From contig NW_025955064.1 of NCBI RefSeq assembly GCF_022376445.1, positions 62,001 through 126,000 on the forward strand: a stretch of 64,000 nt of DNA, given 5' to 3'. This DNA is from Fomitopsis serialis (Eukaryota; Basidiomycota; Agaricomycetes; Polyporales; Fomitopsidaceae). Of the stretch, positions 22,729-34,215 are shown piece after piece. How positions within the stretch are numbered: the first letter of the stretch is position 1; every line of letters starts with the position of its first letter. Made by a program: the position numbers and the translations under genes. The notes under the pieces were generated by a model. The model worked only from the letters and a program-made list of their open reading frames with translations. It made no database searches and had not been told where the DNA came from.

Positions 22729-23946
22729 TCATAGGCTATACACTAGCTTCGGCTTCAACCCGATGACACCCCCGCCTCTTCCATCCCAGCCCGGAATAGA
22801 CGCGCGACACACAGGACATCTGCGAGTGTCCCGAGGAACCAGAGCACAATTTATTATCCGCATCGGGACATAGAAGCGACACGCACAGCCAAATGACATT
22901 GTGTATCAGTAAGACCGTATTCACCGTCAGCTCGGCAGACTCACCGTGCGATCAATCTTTCACCTATTGGTGCGGTGTATGATGCTCGTTGCATTGTTGT
23001 CTTGATAGCGGTGAAGAGGCACTCGCCGCAACAGACGTGTCCGCAAGGAGTCATCGTCGCCCGGACGGGCGGTGAGAAGCAAATGGGGCAGCTATACGCA
23101 GAGAGTGGCTCGTCGACTCGAGAGGCGGAGCGGGTGCTTGCTCGCGCACTGACGACTGCAGAGTGGGGGTGGCACGAGTGCGTGGCTCTGACTGCTGCTT
23201 GGTCCGGGGTCCATGGCGGCCGAAGAGGGTCCGGCGATGGGAAGGTCAACCATGAACGCGTCCACATCAATGACCGCGTTGCGCTGCTGCGCCATTCCAC
23301 TAGACTCGGCCTCCACTGCGGGGCCGTATGGATCGACAGAGCTTGAGTAGGCGTCCGACATGACGACGGCAGACGAAGTGCTGTCGAGAAGCGGCTCACT
23401 TGCACCGAGAACGTCTCGTTGACTCTGTGCATCGCCAGCTCCTAGGAAGCTTGTGCTACTAGCATCGCCATGGACGCTGTGTGGTTCCGCCCTGGCTTCT
23501 AACTCTGATTGAGTGATCATTGTGTCGTCTGTGTCTAGATTTATTGCAGCTGCCTCTGCAGGGTCATTCGATCGCTGAGATCGGTCTACAGGGCTGCTCG
23601 ATGGTTCCTCGACTTTGCGCCGCTTTCGGGGTCCTTCTCCAGCTTCGCCACTAGGGCCGGTAGGCGGTGAAGACAACCTGACAGACGCAGATACAGGCCC
23701 TGTAGTTTCGGCGTTACGCAGAGGCTCCGCTTGCACGTCACTTTCCGGAACGGGCTGCGAGCGAACCTGAGAGGTAGCACGCGACTGAGTGGCAGAATGC
23801 GTAGTCGACCTAGAGCCTGAACCAGAACGCGCCGACCCTGCTCTACGAGGTTGCAGCGATCTACTAGAGACCGTGGTAGGCAATGGTAGGGGCACCTCCG
23901 ATTCGAGACCTGTCAAATCATGCAACAGATCGCTGTCCATCGACAT
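22729..23946 (-). CDS. RING-type E3 ubiquitin ligase
   Basis: A long Ser/Pro-rich region (from ATG 23946, MSMDSDLLHDLTGL) with a basic nuclear-localisation-like patch (GPRKRRKVEEP) leads into a C-terminal RING: YSCPICFSPPVRATMTPCGH, VCCGECLFTAI, then across the intron (22945/22819) RCPVCRASIPGWDGRGGGVI and GLKPKLVYSL-stop. The zinc ligands C-C-C-H-C-C-C-C are all present. RING domains recruit E2 enzymes; substrates are unknown. The reading frame changes between the Ser-rich region and the RING (around 23.1-23.2 kb) without an obvious intron of normal size, so there is either a small unrecognised intron or a one-base error. Divergent from the ERV41 gene. Confidence 0.8.
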
Positions 23947-24378
23947 GGCTTCTTCGATGTCGCAGAACGAACAGATCGTCACCAGAAGGTCTAGCACAGC
24001 AAACAAGCGTGACTTACTTTAGTAAAGCGGCACTGTTCTTGAGAGACTGCTTAATTGTGATGCTGAAGCGTCCAACAAAGGTATGTAAGGATAGGTGGTC
24101 TCATCTAGACCACAGCGTAGCAGGATAAATCACCTTGAAGCCGTGGGGAATGTGTTCGAATTCGATTTATCAGATCAATTTGGATGGAGGAGAGGTCAAA
24201 GGAAGGACACAAGCGCCGGCGAAACACAAGCAGCAGATGTGCACGTGACCGACATGGACACGTCGCCGTTACAGAGTTTGTGCTCTGCCACCGACTCTAC
24301 ACCGCTGCCCATTGCCCGCTCCGTTGTGCTGGCAGGCTAGCCGACTGCAAGACAATCTGCGCGAGCAGGAGCGCCAAC
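23947..24378. promoter_or_regulatory. probable bidirectional promoter, RING / ERV41
   Basis: About 430 bases separate two head-to-head starts (23946 minus, 24379 plus). No core element could be assigned by eye. Confidence 0.4.
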
Positions 24379-26688
24379 ATGTCCTCCACGGATCGCCCAG
24401 GCTCACCCACTCTCCTTGAGAAACTCGATGACATCGTCCCGGCACCACTCGCTCAATTCGACGCGTTCCCGAAACTGCCATCTACCTACAAGGCACGCTC
24501 GGAATCCCGCGGGTTCCTCACTGTCTTTGTTGGTCTCCTAGCACTTCTACTCGTCTTGAATGACATCGGTGAATATATATGGGGCTGGCCGGATTACGAA
24601 TTCAGTGTGGACAAGGAAGCGGGAAATAACATGAACATCAATGTGGATATGGTGGTCAATATGCCTTGTCGCTGTAAGTCCCATCAATTGTGGTCCATTG
24701 TTAGGGTGGTGTTTATGAGCAAATAGTTCTCAGTGTGGACCTCCGGGACGCTGTCGGTGATCGACTCTACCTGAGCAGTCGCTTTCGTCGAGACGGGACG
24801 AAATTCGACATCGGTCAGGCGACTTCGCTGAATGAACACGCCGCCATGCTTTCGGCTCAGCAAGCAGTTGCGCAGTCTCGGAAGTCCCGCGGATTGTTCT
24901 CGACATTATTCCGAAAGAGCAACAACCAGTATCGTCCAACGTACAACTATCAGAAAGACGGCAGTGCATGCAGGATTTATGGAACAATCACTGCTAAGAA
25001 AGTGACCGGTGAGTGACCCCTCCTATGTCCCATAACGCAGGTTGCTCCGATCACAAGAGGCATCTCAAGGACAGTAACGAGTGGCTGATGGAGTGGACGG
25101 ACACTGTCTAATACATTGACGGGGTTATGGACTGTTGCCGGGGTTACAGCCACTTTGTCATATCCCGTTCTGTGGCCCTTAGTTAGGCCTGAGGCGTGGC
25201 GTCTTGCATTCTATGCCTTGTCTCCGCAGTGGGAAACTAATTCTCGCATTTGTGACCCAGCAAACCTACACGTCACAACCATCGGACACGGCTATGCAAC
25301 CAGGGAACATGTTGACCACAATCGTATGTCAGATTAATTACCTTCCATTCCAGTGAACTGAGGTGTAGATAGTTATGAATCTGTCCCATGTCATCACCGA
25401 GTTCTCCTTTGGACCCTATTTCCCAGAGATCACGCAACCTCTCGATAATTCCTTCGAAGTGGCCTACGATCGTGAGCAGCTCATCTATATTTGTCCTGCT
25501 TCGCCTGACTGACAGTTCGCGAAGCATTCATGGCGTATCAGTATTACCTCCATGTTGTACCGACGACGTACATTGCGGCGCGATCAGCACCTCTGTATAC
25601 TCATCAGTACAGCGTTACCCACTACACTCGCAAGTTGGACAGTCACCATGGTACTCCGGGTATCTTCTTCAAATTTGACTTGGAACCCCTTGCCCTTACC
25701 ATACACCAACGCACAACCACGCTTATCCAGCTCTTGATTAGGTTCGCTTTCGTATCTTCCTCATAGCAATCTGTCTGACGAATGGATAAGGTGTGTCGGC
25801 GTTATCGGTGGCATCTTTGTTTGCATGGGATATGCTGTGCGCATTACCGATCGCGCAGTCGAGGCCGTCTCAGGCGTCGACAAGTCACAAGGGATTGTCG
25901 CCGCAGAGGCAAGCGGGGTCGGCGTCGGCATACGCAAACGTCTTGGCAGCGCCGACCTCCGGCTGCGTGGCAACCGACAGAGCTGGGCCGACGGCGGCGG
26001 AAGTGCATACTCGAGTTACGCTGGGACGCCGGTCTCGGGCGCTTTCCCTAGCCCTCAATTCGCAGGATATCCATCGTCGCCGTACGCCGCAAGCATTACG
26101 AGCCCCCTGCCGAGTGCCCCGCCTATCGACCGCAGATCGTCTTCCGGCCTGGGCTTTGGACTGAACTCACCGTCTTTCGGGCCTGCCCCAATGACTGCTC
26201 CGCCTCAAGGTCGACGCTCTCCGCATCCGCCATCATTCCCGACGGCGGCGACTGTTGGGTCGCCATACGGTGGGACCCTGTCGGTGCCGCCCACACCTGG
26301 CACCGCGCAAAGCGGGTTCTACTCACACTTCCCGCCGACACCGAACCCTGTGAGCGCGGGCTTCCCCCGCTCGCCCATACCAGGGAGCACGTTCGCCACA
26401 CAGCAAGCGCCGACGTCGCCGAGGCCAAGTGGGCTCCGCCACCAGAGTAGTGATGATAGGCGAAGGATGACTGAGGGGTCGCTTAGTGTCTTTTCCGTGT
26501 CTAGTGGAGAGGGATGTGATGGGACATTGGTCGCTCGTACTGTGTGCGGGACTGCTATCTGTGCTGTGTGTATGTTATCGCTTGGATCGCTTTCATATTC
26601 ATCCGCGAGCATATGTACATCAGCTGAAGCTCTTAGAGCTGGTAGCGGACTTGAGGCTTTGAGGGGACCATGGCAGGCATGTGGGTAA
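24379..26688 (+). CDS. ERV41: ERV41/ERGIC2-type ER-Golgi cargo receptor
   Basis: COPII vesicle protein that cycles between ER and Golgi and retrieves ER residents together with ERV46. Exons: 24379-24673, 24727-25008, 25261-25323, 25373-25471, 25516-25741 and 25791-26688. Seen: N-terminal DDIVPAPLAQFDAFPKLPST, a first membrane segment (GFLTVFVGLLALLLVLNDIG), the lumenal signature YEFSVDK and INVDMVVNMPCR, then DGSACRIYGT, HVTTIGHGYA, LSHVITEFSFGPYFPEI, YSVTHYTRKL, HHGTPGIFFKFDLEPLALTI and a second membrane segment (CVGVIGGIFVCMGYAVRITD). Introns are GT-AG and keep frame. A long Ser/Pro/Gly-rich cytosolic tail follows; its end is uncertain, as composition changes around residue 640 and an intron may be missed. 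Confidence 0.9.
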
Positions 26689-26691
26689 CAC

Positions 26692-28317
26692 GGACGTGAC
26701 GCGATCATGTGATCGCGTTCGTCACACCGGTCGTGCGGCCTTGCGCTGTATGTCTTTGTCTTCGAACTTGAAACTTGCTCGAAACTCCAAGACACAGCGA
26801 TGCGCTTTCGCGCAAACATCGAGCATGTCAACACTTTCTATAGTACGTGACGACTTTGTAACCACTACTTGGGTGAATGCTGAATGTGAACGCTGCTAGA
26901 AATCAGCCAGGCAGTAGAGAAATTGCAGAAGCGCTGCATCATCAAGTTTAGCGAGAACGAGATGCACATCATCTGCAAAATGAGGCGGGCGAGGGCGGCG
27001 TCCAAGTGTGGTCGTAAGTGCCCGCGTCGTACGCCGCTCACACACCGGTGATAGCACCAGGCTCGCAGGCAGATCAAGGTCCCTCCCTGTTCACAGACTA
27101 CCGCATACAGTCGAACGCGAACAACGAATCTATTTGTCGCTCTCCACGGAGGCATGCGGCCGCGCTCAGGTCAGCAGCGGCACCGTCGGGTCAGCAGGCT
27201 GCGCTTGCGGCAGATGCGGAGGTGGTTATGAAGTGCGTAGCCCTCCCCATCCCCGAGTGATCCCCAAGTTTCCCCGGGCGCGCTCCAGGCGGACTGTTCC
27301 GTGATTTTGTGTGTCTGCTTGAATGCTCATGCGGTTGACGAAACAGGCTTGCGAAGAAGGACGAGGTTGCGGTCTGACGTTCGAGATCGCGACGACGACA
27401 CGGATGGGCCGGTACGTCCGGATGCGCACGACGTCCGATCGAGTCCTGAAACTTCAAGACGTGGGCCGGCTCAAGGAGCCATGTGCCCTGAGCCTGAGGT
27501 CCGTCACTACGCCTGCATTCCCCTGATGTCGGTGAATGAATTTGTATCAAGGTGCATATATTCTCCCCCCCTTGCGAAGCTGCGCGCCGTCGTGGAGCGT
27601 ATGCGCCCGCTCGCGGCGGACGTGATCGGTATCAGAGCCAACTTGTCGGGGTGCTTGCAGCTGTGCGCCCAGACCGACAACTCGCGCGTAGACGTGTCGT
27701 GGAACGGGCTGTCTAATCCCAGATGGGTAAGTCGTTTTCCGGAATTTCTTGACTTACTGGGATACGAAGGGCGTGTCGTCCGTCGACGTTTGTTTCAGCG
27801 CAAGATCCGAGCACGCAGGATCCGGACAACTCGGACGCGCGCGACCCGACGACGCTGTACGGTGTTCTCGTGTCTCTCAGGAGCCTCCAGAAGTTCCTGA
27901 GCAGTCACGTCGTGTCGACGACGACCATCGCGTGTGAGTCGTGCTTGTCGGAATGTCCTAGCGCCACCATTGCTCACGCACCATGTGTCCGTAGGCATAT
28001 GCCAGAACCACTGCATCATACTGTATGTGTACATCGGCGAGATGGCGGAGGCAGGTGGCATCCTGACGTTCTACATCCCGGCTATCATCGAGTGACCTCG
28101 CCACCTCCGCGCGTTTCTTGTCCTCCGCGTTTCGGATCTTGAGTGATCATCCACCGTCTGTTTCTGTTGTTGGTGCTCGCCCCATCGTGATATCCGCCTG
28201 CTGTATCTATAGCTTCCTCTCGCTGCTGTGGGCGTGCTCGCCCGTTGTACTAGCTTCATCCGTTGTCGCATCCCATCGACTCCTAGGACTCGGCGCGGGA
28301 TGCCAGTATACTTGACT
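26692..28317 (+). repeat. left arm of HUS1 inverted repeat
   Basis: About 1.6 kb matching the reverse complement of 34216-35866. The match starts near GGTAACACGGACGTGAC, upstream of the HUS1 start, and stops sharply after ATACTTGAC in the 3' flank, so promoter, all exons, introns and about 220 bases of 3' flank were duplicated. Divergence is mostly one- and two-base indels plus scattered substitutions. Confidence 0.9.
26800..28095 (+). pseudogene. HUS1: HUS1-like checkpoint clamp subunit, copy A, multiple frame breaks
   Basis: HUS1 forms the 9-1-1 DNA-damage clamp with RAD9 and RAD1. Seen in pieces over five or more exons: MRFRANIEHVN at 26800, SQAVEKLQKRCIIKFSENEM, FTDYRIQSNANNE, VIGIRANLSGCLQLCAQTD, VDVSWNGLSNP, SLQKFLSSHVVSTTTIA and the end ILTFYIPAIIE-like tail at 28095. 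The first exon and its GTACGT donor are intact. Aligned to copy B, this copy lacks single bases after the HIICN codons and at ACGA(G)ATC, two bases at GGCA(AT)G, and more around 27.35-27.5 kb, so no continuous protein can be made from the sequence as given. Both copies also share a missing base in the ATCGAGTCC region. The losses could be real or residual read errors. Confidence 0.75.
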
Positions 28318-28995
28318 GTGCCACCGCATCGCTCTACTCGGGATTCGCAGACAGCCTCGTCCGCACACGCCTAATTCGTTTAACCCTGGGCTACATGACA
28401 GTCTCGTCATCTATAATGAAATATGACCTGACATGAGACGCGTGAGCTCAAGACGAGGACGACTGTAGTATGCATACCCGAGTATGCATCTATGTCACGG
28501 TGACTAAATATGTTCTATCATACGGATTGGTCGCCAGCAGCGAACAAATGCGCGACGGAACAGGCCTGAAAGCATGCGACTGCGGGGTGCCGAATGAACC
28601 GCCCACATTCAACGTTCCGCATCATGGTCGACTGTCTCTTCTATGGTGCACACTTAACTAGTCGCTTAGCTACGATGATGATTGGAACACGGTTTCAGTG
28701 TCAGAGATTCATTTGCCCATCCTGATGCTCCACGACGCAGACGAACAGCCTCAAGTTGAAATACAATAGTACGTTGATAGTATGGTGCAAACATTTCATA
28801 TCCCCTCAATGATGAACTTAGACATTGCATCACCATTGATAGTAACTTCATGGAGCACTTGAGGCTTGTATACGTTGAGTTTGGCTGAAATGACAAGTAG
28901 GTTGTGAAGCGGCATGTCAACGAGTTCAAGAGCCACCCCACTCAAGCTCGGTTATGTACTGCGCACCGTTGGGCCACGACGTTGACGTTGACGGA
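28318..28995. other. intergenic, HUS1-A to F-box 3
   Basis: No supported gene. It begins exactly where the inverted-repeat homology stops and ends at the 3' flank of F-box copy 3. Confidence 0.4.
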
Positions 28996-30700
28996 CCACT
29001 ATAATACATGCTTTCAAGTATCTGACCAAACAGGCAAGTCGCTCTCCTCTTTCCTTTCCTCCAACAGCTTGTCATCAGATGACAACGTGAACAGCATCAC
29101 GGAAGTCGTCCGTTTGCCCCCACTTTGTGGATCTCGTTCGACAGAGAAGAAACGGCGCAGAGCACCATTTTCTGCAGGAGTTCCTTGACCCAGGGACGGA
29201 TACAGCCAGGCGGCCGTGTCGGGTGAGCGGAATGTCAGTGGCTCCGTCGAAGTAATACGCAGACCAAACGAGCGTGTCCAACGCAGTGGTAGGCCCACCC
29301 ATGTGCATTTGACCGTCTTCTGAGCGTGGTCGTAACTGCGGAGAATGTATCAACAAAGAGAGCGATGAAACATTTTTTTGGCAAGCGAATGCATACACTA
29401 GCACCATTACACGCGTTGTCTTTGACCTCGAGATATCGTAGGTTTGGTATGAGCCTGCTGCCAATTATATCCGATATGAGAGGCCAGACGGCCCAAGGCG
29501 ATGGCTCCCGTCTGCACTTCAGACTAACCAGCTGGTGCCGCACAGCTCGAAAGACCTCAATGAATGTCTGACGACTCGACTGGTTCATGAACAGATCGAG
29601 GTGTGTGATCGCGTGAGGGCCTCGTATGTGCCGCACGAGGAAGCTTGATATGTCTTCACATATTTGAGGTTTGGAAGGGCGTCTTGTGGGATGTCCCAGT
29701 CGGATCCGCCTATGTGGAGTGACTCTAGACGAGTCTGTTGTCGGAGGAAATGAACGAAATCGCGATCCCTGACCACCCCACTTTTGAGTGACGTGAGTTT
29801 GAATGTGCACCTTGCAAGCGTACGCAGCATGGTGGTGTAGAGTGCGGGATTGTGAAGTTGTGATTGTCCACAGAGTGTGATGCTCAGGTGCGCGAGGTTC
29901 GTGAGCACGAGGAGTATTTCGTTCACCAGCGGAAGCACGGGCGCGAATGTTCCATTAGCTTGCATCCGGAATACGCTGACGAGGGATGCACGTCTGGATG
30001 AGTTTGTGAGAGCTTGATGTAGACTGCCAACGCGCGAAACGTGCTGTAGGTTGACTTCTCGATACAGAGAGGCTCGGCTTCGAGTTGGAGGATGCGGCAT
30101 ACACGACTCGCCGCGACGAGCGTGTGCGGAGAGTCGACGTTCTCAAGGATGAGCATCATCAGTTCGAGCGGCAGCGACTTTATTGGTGCGTTGCTCCGCT
30201 CTGCAGGTTGCTTCGGTCGTGCACGCCTAGTTCGCTTGATGCTTGGCTATAGATAATAGCCTCGTCACTTGGAGTTGTATCAGCGAGTGGGCATGAAGTT
30301 GACTTGCCTTGGAAAGCGCCTCAGGAGTCGGCTTTGTCTTCCGGGGTCGGAGGACCTTTGCGAAGAGGACATGGTTCCGTATCGCTGTTCCAAACCCGTA
30401 CAACGTCACGCATCGTCAGCTCGTACAATCCTGTATAATGCTACTTGGAAGAGCCATACCTGACTATGAGAAGGGGTTCGCCTTACCCAATGTGGTACTC
30501 CTGCAGGGTGTGACGGTTACGCTATGTTCAACTCGGTTCTGAAACGCGTGAGCCTGGTTTGTAATCAACTGTATTGCGTAACCCACATACCTGAATCTGC
30601 TCACAGGAATGGTCCTTGTCCAGGTCGAGCGTTGTAACCGTCGTTCGCAGTACTGACTGCTGGGGTTCGAGCTCAGGAATGGCCCTGAGATGAGCGCGAC
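28996..30700 (-). repeat. left arm of F-box inverted repeat
   Basis: F-box copy 3 plus about 530 bases upstream match the reverse complement of 35930-37640 (F-box copy 4 plus its upstream region). Shared upstream blocks include CAGTACTG, CAGGAATGGTCCT and GAGATGAGCGCGA. Similarity is clearly lower than in the HUS1 arms, so this duplication looks older. Its 3' flank (TTGAAAGCATGTAT) resembles copy 5 more than copy 4. Confidence 0.75.
29014..30372 (-). pseudogene. F-box family copy 3, frameshifted
   Basis: All three family exons are present: leader around 30372 with VLRPRKTKPTPEALSK, F-box core SLPLELMMLILENVDSPHTL, repeats such as ALYTTMLRTLARCTFKLTSL and FVHFLRQQTRLESLHIGG, and the last exon ending SDLPVWSDT-stop at 29014. 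The frame is broken at least four times: near the start (one base missing between the ATG and VLRPRK), after LQLEAEP, at about 29.64 kb (before RGPHAITHLDL) and within the last exon near 29.19 kb. The first intron would use a GC donor (AAG then GCAAGT). As given it cannot encode a family protein. Duplicate of copy 4 in inverted orientation. Confidence 0.75.
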
Positions 30701-31074
30701 TACAACTACGGATGCAGCCACCGAGCCACAGTTGGCCACACGCCACATGGCCCAGTGTCTTTGTCAGCAGACATGACCGAAAAGAGCAGCGTCACCGGCA
30801 GCGCGGCGGCACGGGCCTCGATCGATCCAGGCGTGTGTCACGTGGTGAGCAGGGAGGACGCGGTCGTATCGTCCATCTTCTGGATCTCTGCCTCGTCCTC
30901 TCCCTCCGTCTGCCTGCCATCCGTGCGACGGCCTCCCCGCCCCTCGCTCGCCATGCCCGCAGCCTCCGTCCTCTCCGCTGCCCCCACCCTGTCGGCAACG
31001 GCGCGACGACCCTGCACTCTCACACCTTGCTGCATGGTCGCTACCACGCCGACGCGAACGGCCTTCACCACACC

Positions 31075-31838
31075 ATGAACAGCCATTCGCATTACACTCC
31101 AACGGCAACGGCTACAGCTCAAACGGCAACGGCTACACCACCAACGGCCACACCTCGAATGGCTACACTACCAACGGTCACGCCTCGAACGGCCATACCA
31201 CCAACGGCCATACTTCGAACGGCCACATCACAAACGGCCATAGCCATAACGGCCACGCCGCGAACGGCCATACGCTGCCCTCGCGCGTCCTCCTCCTCCT
31301 CGACGTCCAAGTCTCCCGCCTCTCCGACCCCCCGCTCGGCGTCCCCTCCTCGCGCACCGTCGGGCCCAACATCGCCAAGGTCCTCGCCGCAGCCCGCGCG
31401 TGCCCGCCCCCGTCGCGCCCGCGCATCATCCACGTCCGCAAGTGCGGTGCGCCCGGCGACCCCGACGAGCCGCGCCTGCCCGGCTGGGAGCTCGTCCACG
31501 CGCCGCTGCCGGACGAGCCCGTGCTCGATAAGCGCAAGAACAACGCGTTCACCGGCACCGCCCTCAACGAGCTCGTCCACCCCGACGCCGAGCTCGTCGT
31601 CGTCGGGCTCGAGAGCGACTTCTGCGTCCGCGCCACCTGCTCCGCCGCCCTCGCCCGCGGCAACGACGTCCTCCTCATCCGCGGCGCCCACGCCACCTAC
31701 GACCGCGTTGAGTACTGGGACGGCGGCACCAGCACCCCTGCGGAGAAGGTCCAGCGCGAGATCGAGGAGGAGCTCGAGGAGGCCGGCGTCGTCCTCCTCG
31801 ACATGGCTGATCTCCCTAGCCTGTATGAGGACCGTTGA
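31075..31838 (+). CDS. isochorismatase-like cysteine hydrolase with Asn-Gly-His repeat leader
   Basis: Cysteine hydrolase family (isochorismatase, nicotinamidase and relatives). Catalytic positions are visible: Asp in VLLLLDVQ, Lys in RKNNAFTGTAL and Cys in LESDFCVRATCSAALARGND. The domain ends near DLPSLYEDR-stop at 31838. Substrate cannot be told from sequence. In front of the catalytic domain lies a run of about 10 short repeats of the form NG(H/Y)xx. The frame of this repeat does not connect to the likely start region (ANGLHHTMNSHSHY, ATG at 31075) because of a one-base offset near 31095, either an error in low-complexity DNA or a splice I cannot see. An upstream ATG at 30690 or 30775 may be the true start. 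The coding strand is very GC-rich, which creates long antisense frames. Confidence 0.7.
31101..31270 (+). repeat. degenerate 15-base coding repeat (Asn-Gly-His/Tyr)
   Basis: Units close to ACCACCAACGGCCAC repeat about ten times, encoding TTNGH / SSNGN / TTNGY / ASNGH. The third positions vary while the Asn-Gly pair is kept, which suggests selection or concerted copying of the peptide unit. Confidence 0.8.
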
Positions 31839-34215
31839 TGGCGGTGCGGCCTAGGCCCGCGGCGAAGTGGGTGGGCCTTGGGGGTTCGTCTGGGGCGGTG
31901 GTCCTCTAGGGTGGTCTCGGCTCGTCTGGTCGTCGGCGGTGACGTGGACGCCCGGGAGGTCGGCTGGAAGCATGCAGACACGGATGGACGCGCATAGTAC
32001 ATACACCGCGACACAGCTTGGAACACTCACCTTCGCTCCCTCCTCTCATGTTTCTATCACAGGGTCATCGGTGTTTCTTCTTCTTCCTCCATATGTTGCC
32101 AATACTGGGTTCTCGCACGATACAAGATACACGACACACTCCACGACTCCGCCCCGCCGACGACGCCGACGACACCTCACACGCACCGCACGCACCATAC
32201 ACTCTGTATCTTTAGACTGCTTTCGCTTTCGGATACTTATCGTTTCTGGCGGCGCTCGACAGACGTACATATTTGTTGCCCCTCTCCTACTTCCACTTCT
32301 TTGGCTTCGTGACCGCTCTCGCCTGTCCCCAGTGATGCGTCCGTAGAGGGGTTGATATATGGGATTGGTTTCTATCGTTTAGGTCGAAGCGGGTCACCGT
32401 CTGCGTTGGGTACCTGTGAAGTGAAATGGGTCCCAAGAAGAAGAGGCAGAGCTGTCAGTGTGTGAGAGGGTGTCCTGAGGTACTAGACGGCAGGTATATG
32501 TACATACGCGCAGCGGAAGACAGACTCCGACAGGCCCGTGAAGAAGAGAGGCCAGGGCGACTGGACCGGTGTCAGGACAGGTGACGTGCCTTCGGTCTGA
32601 TCTCTCGCGGATGATAGGGCGAGGCAAGGGTCCGGGTGAGATAGCGGGGGTTCTTGCTTTGAGTGGGAGGTTCATTGCCCGATGGACGGGGAGAGCTACT
32701 GAGACCGCGGCTCTGGGTGGTAGAAGAAGCGGGGGTTGGGCGGCCTGCGCCGGACGGACCTCAGCTTGCGAAGAGCGTTACGAGAGAGGTTTGGCAACAA
32801 CTGCCGGAGTTGAATCGAACGGTCGAGGTGAAGCTGAGGCCTGAGGTCTGGTCGTCGTGATTCGTGAAGCTGGTCGACCAGGGTTTCCCACTGTAATCCA
32901 AGGGAAGATTGGTCGCGTCGGAGCTGCGGTCTGGCGGTGGCGTGAACTCCCAGATTCGCTGCTAAAACTACTCTCGTGAGACTCAGAGGGAGGCGACTGG
33001 GTCTCGGACGTCGGGAATTCGAATGTCATGGTCATGCGTACCTGGAGCTGGGATTGGTAGCCCAGTACTTACGGGATCTGATTGTGTGCGTATGTCGGCG
33101 TAGGCGGCGACGGGCGAGTGGGCGTGGGGTGCCTGCCAATGTGCGGCCAAAGACGTTCTGAGATTGCGAAACGGGATCCGGCACAGTGACCTGAGGTTTC
33201 CCTGCGCACCCGGAGGTCAGAACGACCCACGCAGCCCGTTCTCCATGTCCGGTGCAAGGGATGAGAGGAGAAAGGGTGGGACCCTCACGATTCCGTCAAG
33301 ACGAACCCAGATGCCTGAGCGACGGAGGGGAAGGCAGCATGCAGCGAGCGACGAAGCAGCCCCGCACGAATGCGGCCGTCGACGCGGGGTCGTCCCGATC
33401 AGGCACGCGGATCACAAACTGGCATGCCGTCCCGACGTCGACCGAGCCCGAGCCCGATCGGGTAATGCGCCTCCCAGCGTCGCGCCTCGAGGAACACGGT
33501 CAGTGGGCGCATCGGTGGCGAGTAGTGCGGATTGCACATGTCAGTAGTGCAGCTGTAGAGGGGGACAGTAAGCGCAAGGAAGCGGTACCCGGGAGATGGG
33601 AGAGGGGAGAGAGAGGACAGAGCTTAACTTAAGCCTCAGGCTGCCGTCGAAGACGCGATGAATGCGTCCGAGTCCGACTCAGACTCAGCGGCCCTTCTGC
33701 TCAGCACCACGCGTGGTCATCACCGCTCCTCGCCCATTCAACTGTACGACCGCGCACGCAATAGAGTCGTGCTGGGTATTGATCCATGATTAATGAACTG
33801 TGGGGGATGGGCGTCTGGGACGATGACGCACCCTCAAGCCTCTGCGTAGCTGCAGGCTCTCGTTTTCCGCGCGGATACGTGTGAGGTAATTGTGCCGTAT
33901 GCTGGCGGAGACCGGCTATCCAGTCATTCGCTCTTCTGCAAAGGTCAGGGCCTAGGAGCAATACGGCGGAGCCTCTTTGACAGCTCTGTTGAGATGACTG
34001 ATGAAGCGGAGCATGCGCGCACAGATATCGATAGCGCATTAACCACGGTCCACCACGCGCAGACACTTTCCAACTGGCCGCAATCACCACCGTGACCCAC
34101 TAGGAAGGCATGATGAGCTCACCGGACATTCCCCATAGGCTCTGAGGATGATCCCCGTCAGCAGAGTCCGCCACATCCACACGCACACGGGGCGCGACCC
34201 GGACGCTCCGGTGTC
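31839..34215. other. intergenic with unresolved coding-like patches
   Basis: Minus-strand patches look translated: 32778-33035 (MTMTFEFPTSETQSPPSESH) and ~33.35-33.5 kb (VDVGTACQFVIRVPDRDDPA followed by STAAFVRGCFVARCM). I could not splice them into one product. A 129-codon minus frame at 33701-34090 has no motif. No domain recognised. Confidence 0.3.

Noticed and set aside
31119..31691. 190-codon minus-strand open frame rich in Gly/Ala/Val
   Set aside because: Antisense to the Asn-Gly-His repeat and the cysteine hydrolase, which has catalytic motifs.
32150..32250. short CG-rich periodic stretch resembling a repeat array
   Set aside because: Only a few irregular units; no direct repeats with spacers, so not an array of any known kind.
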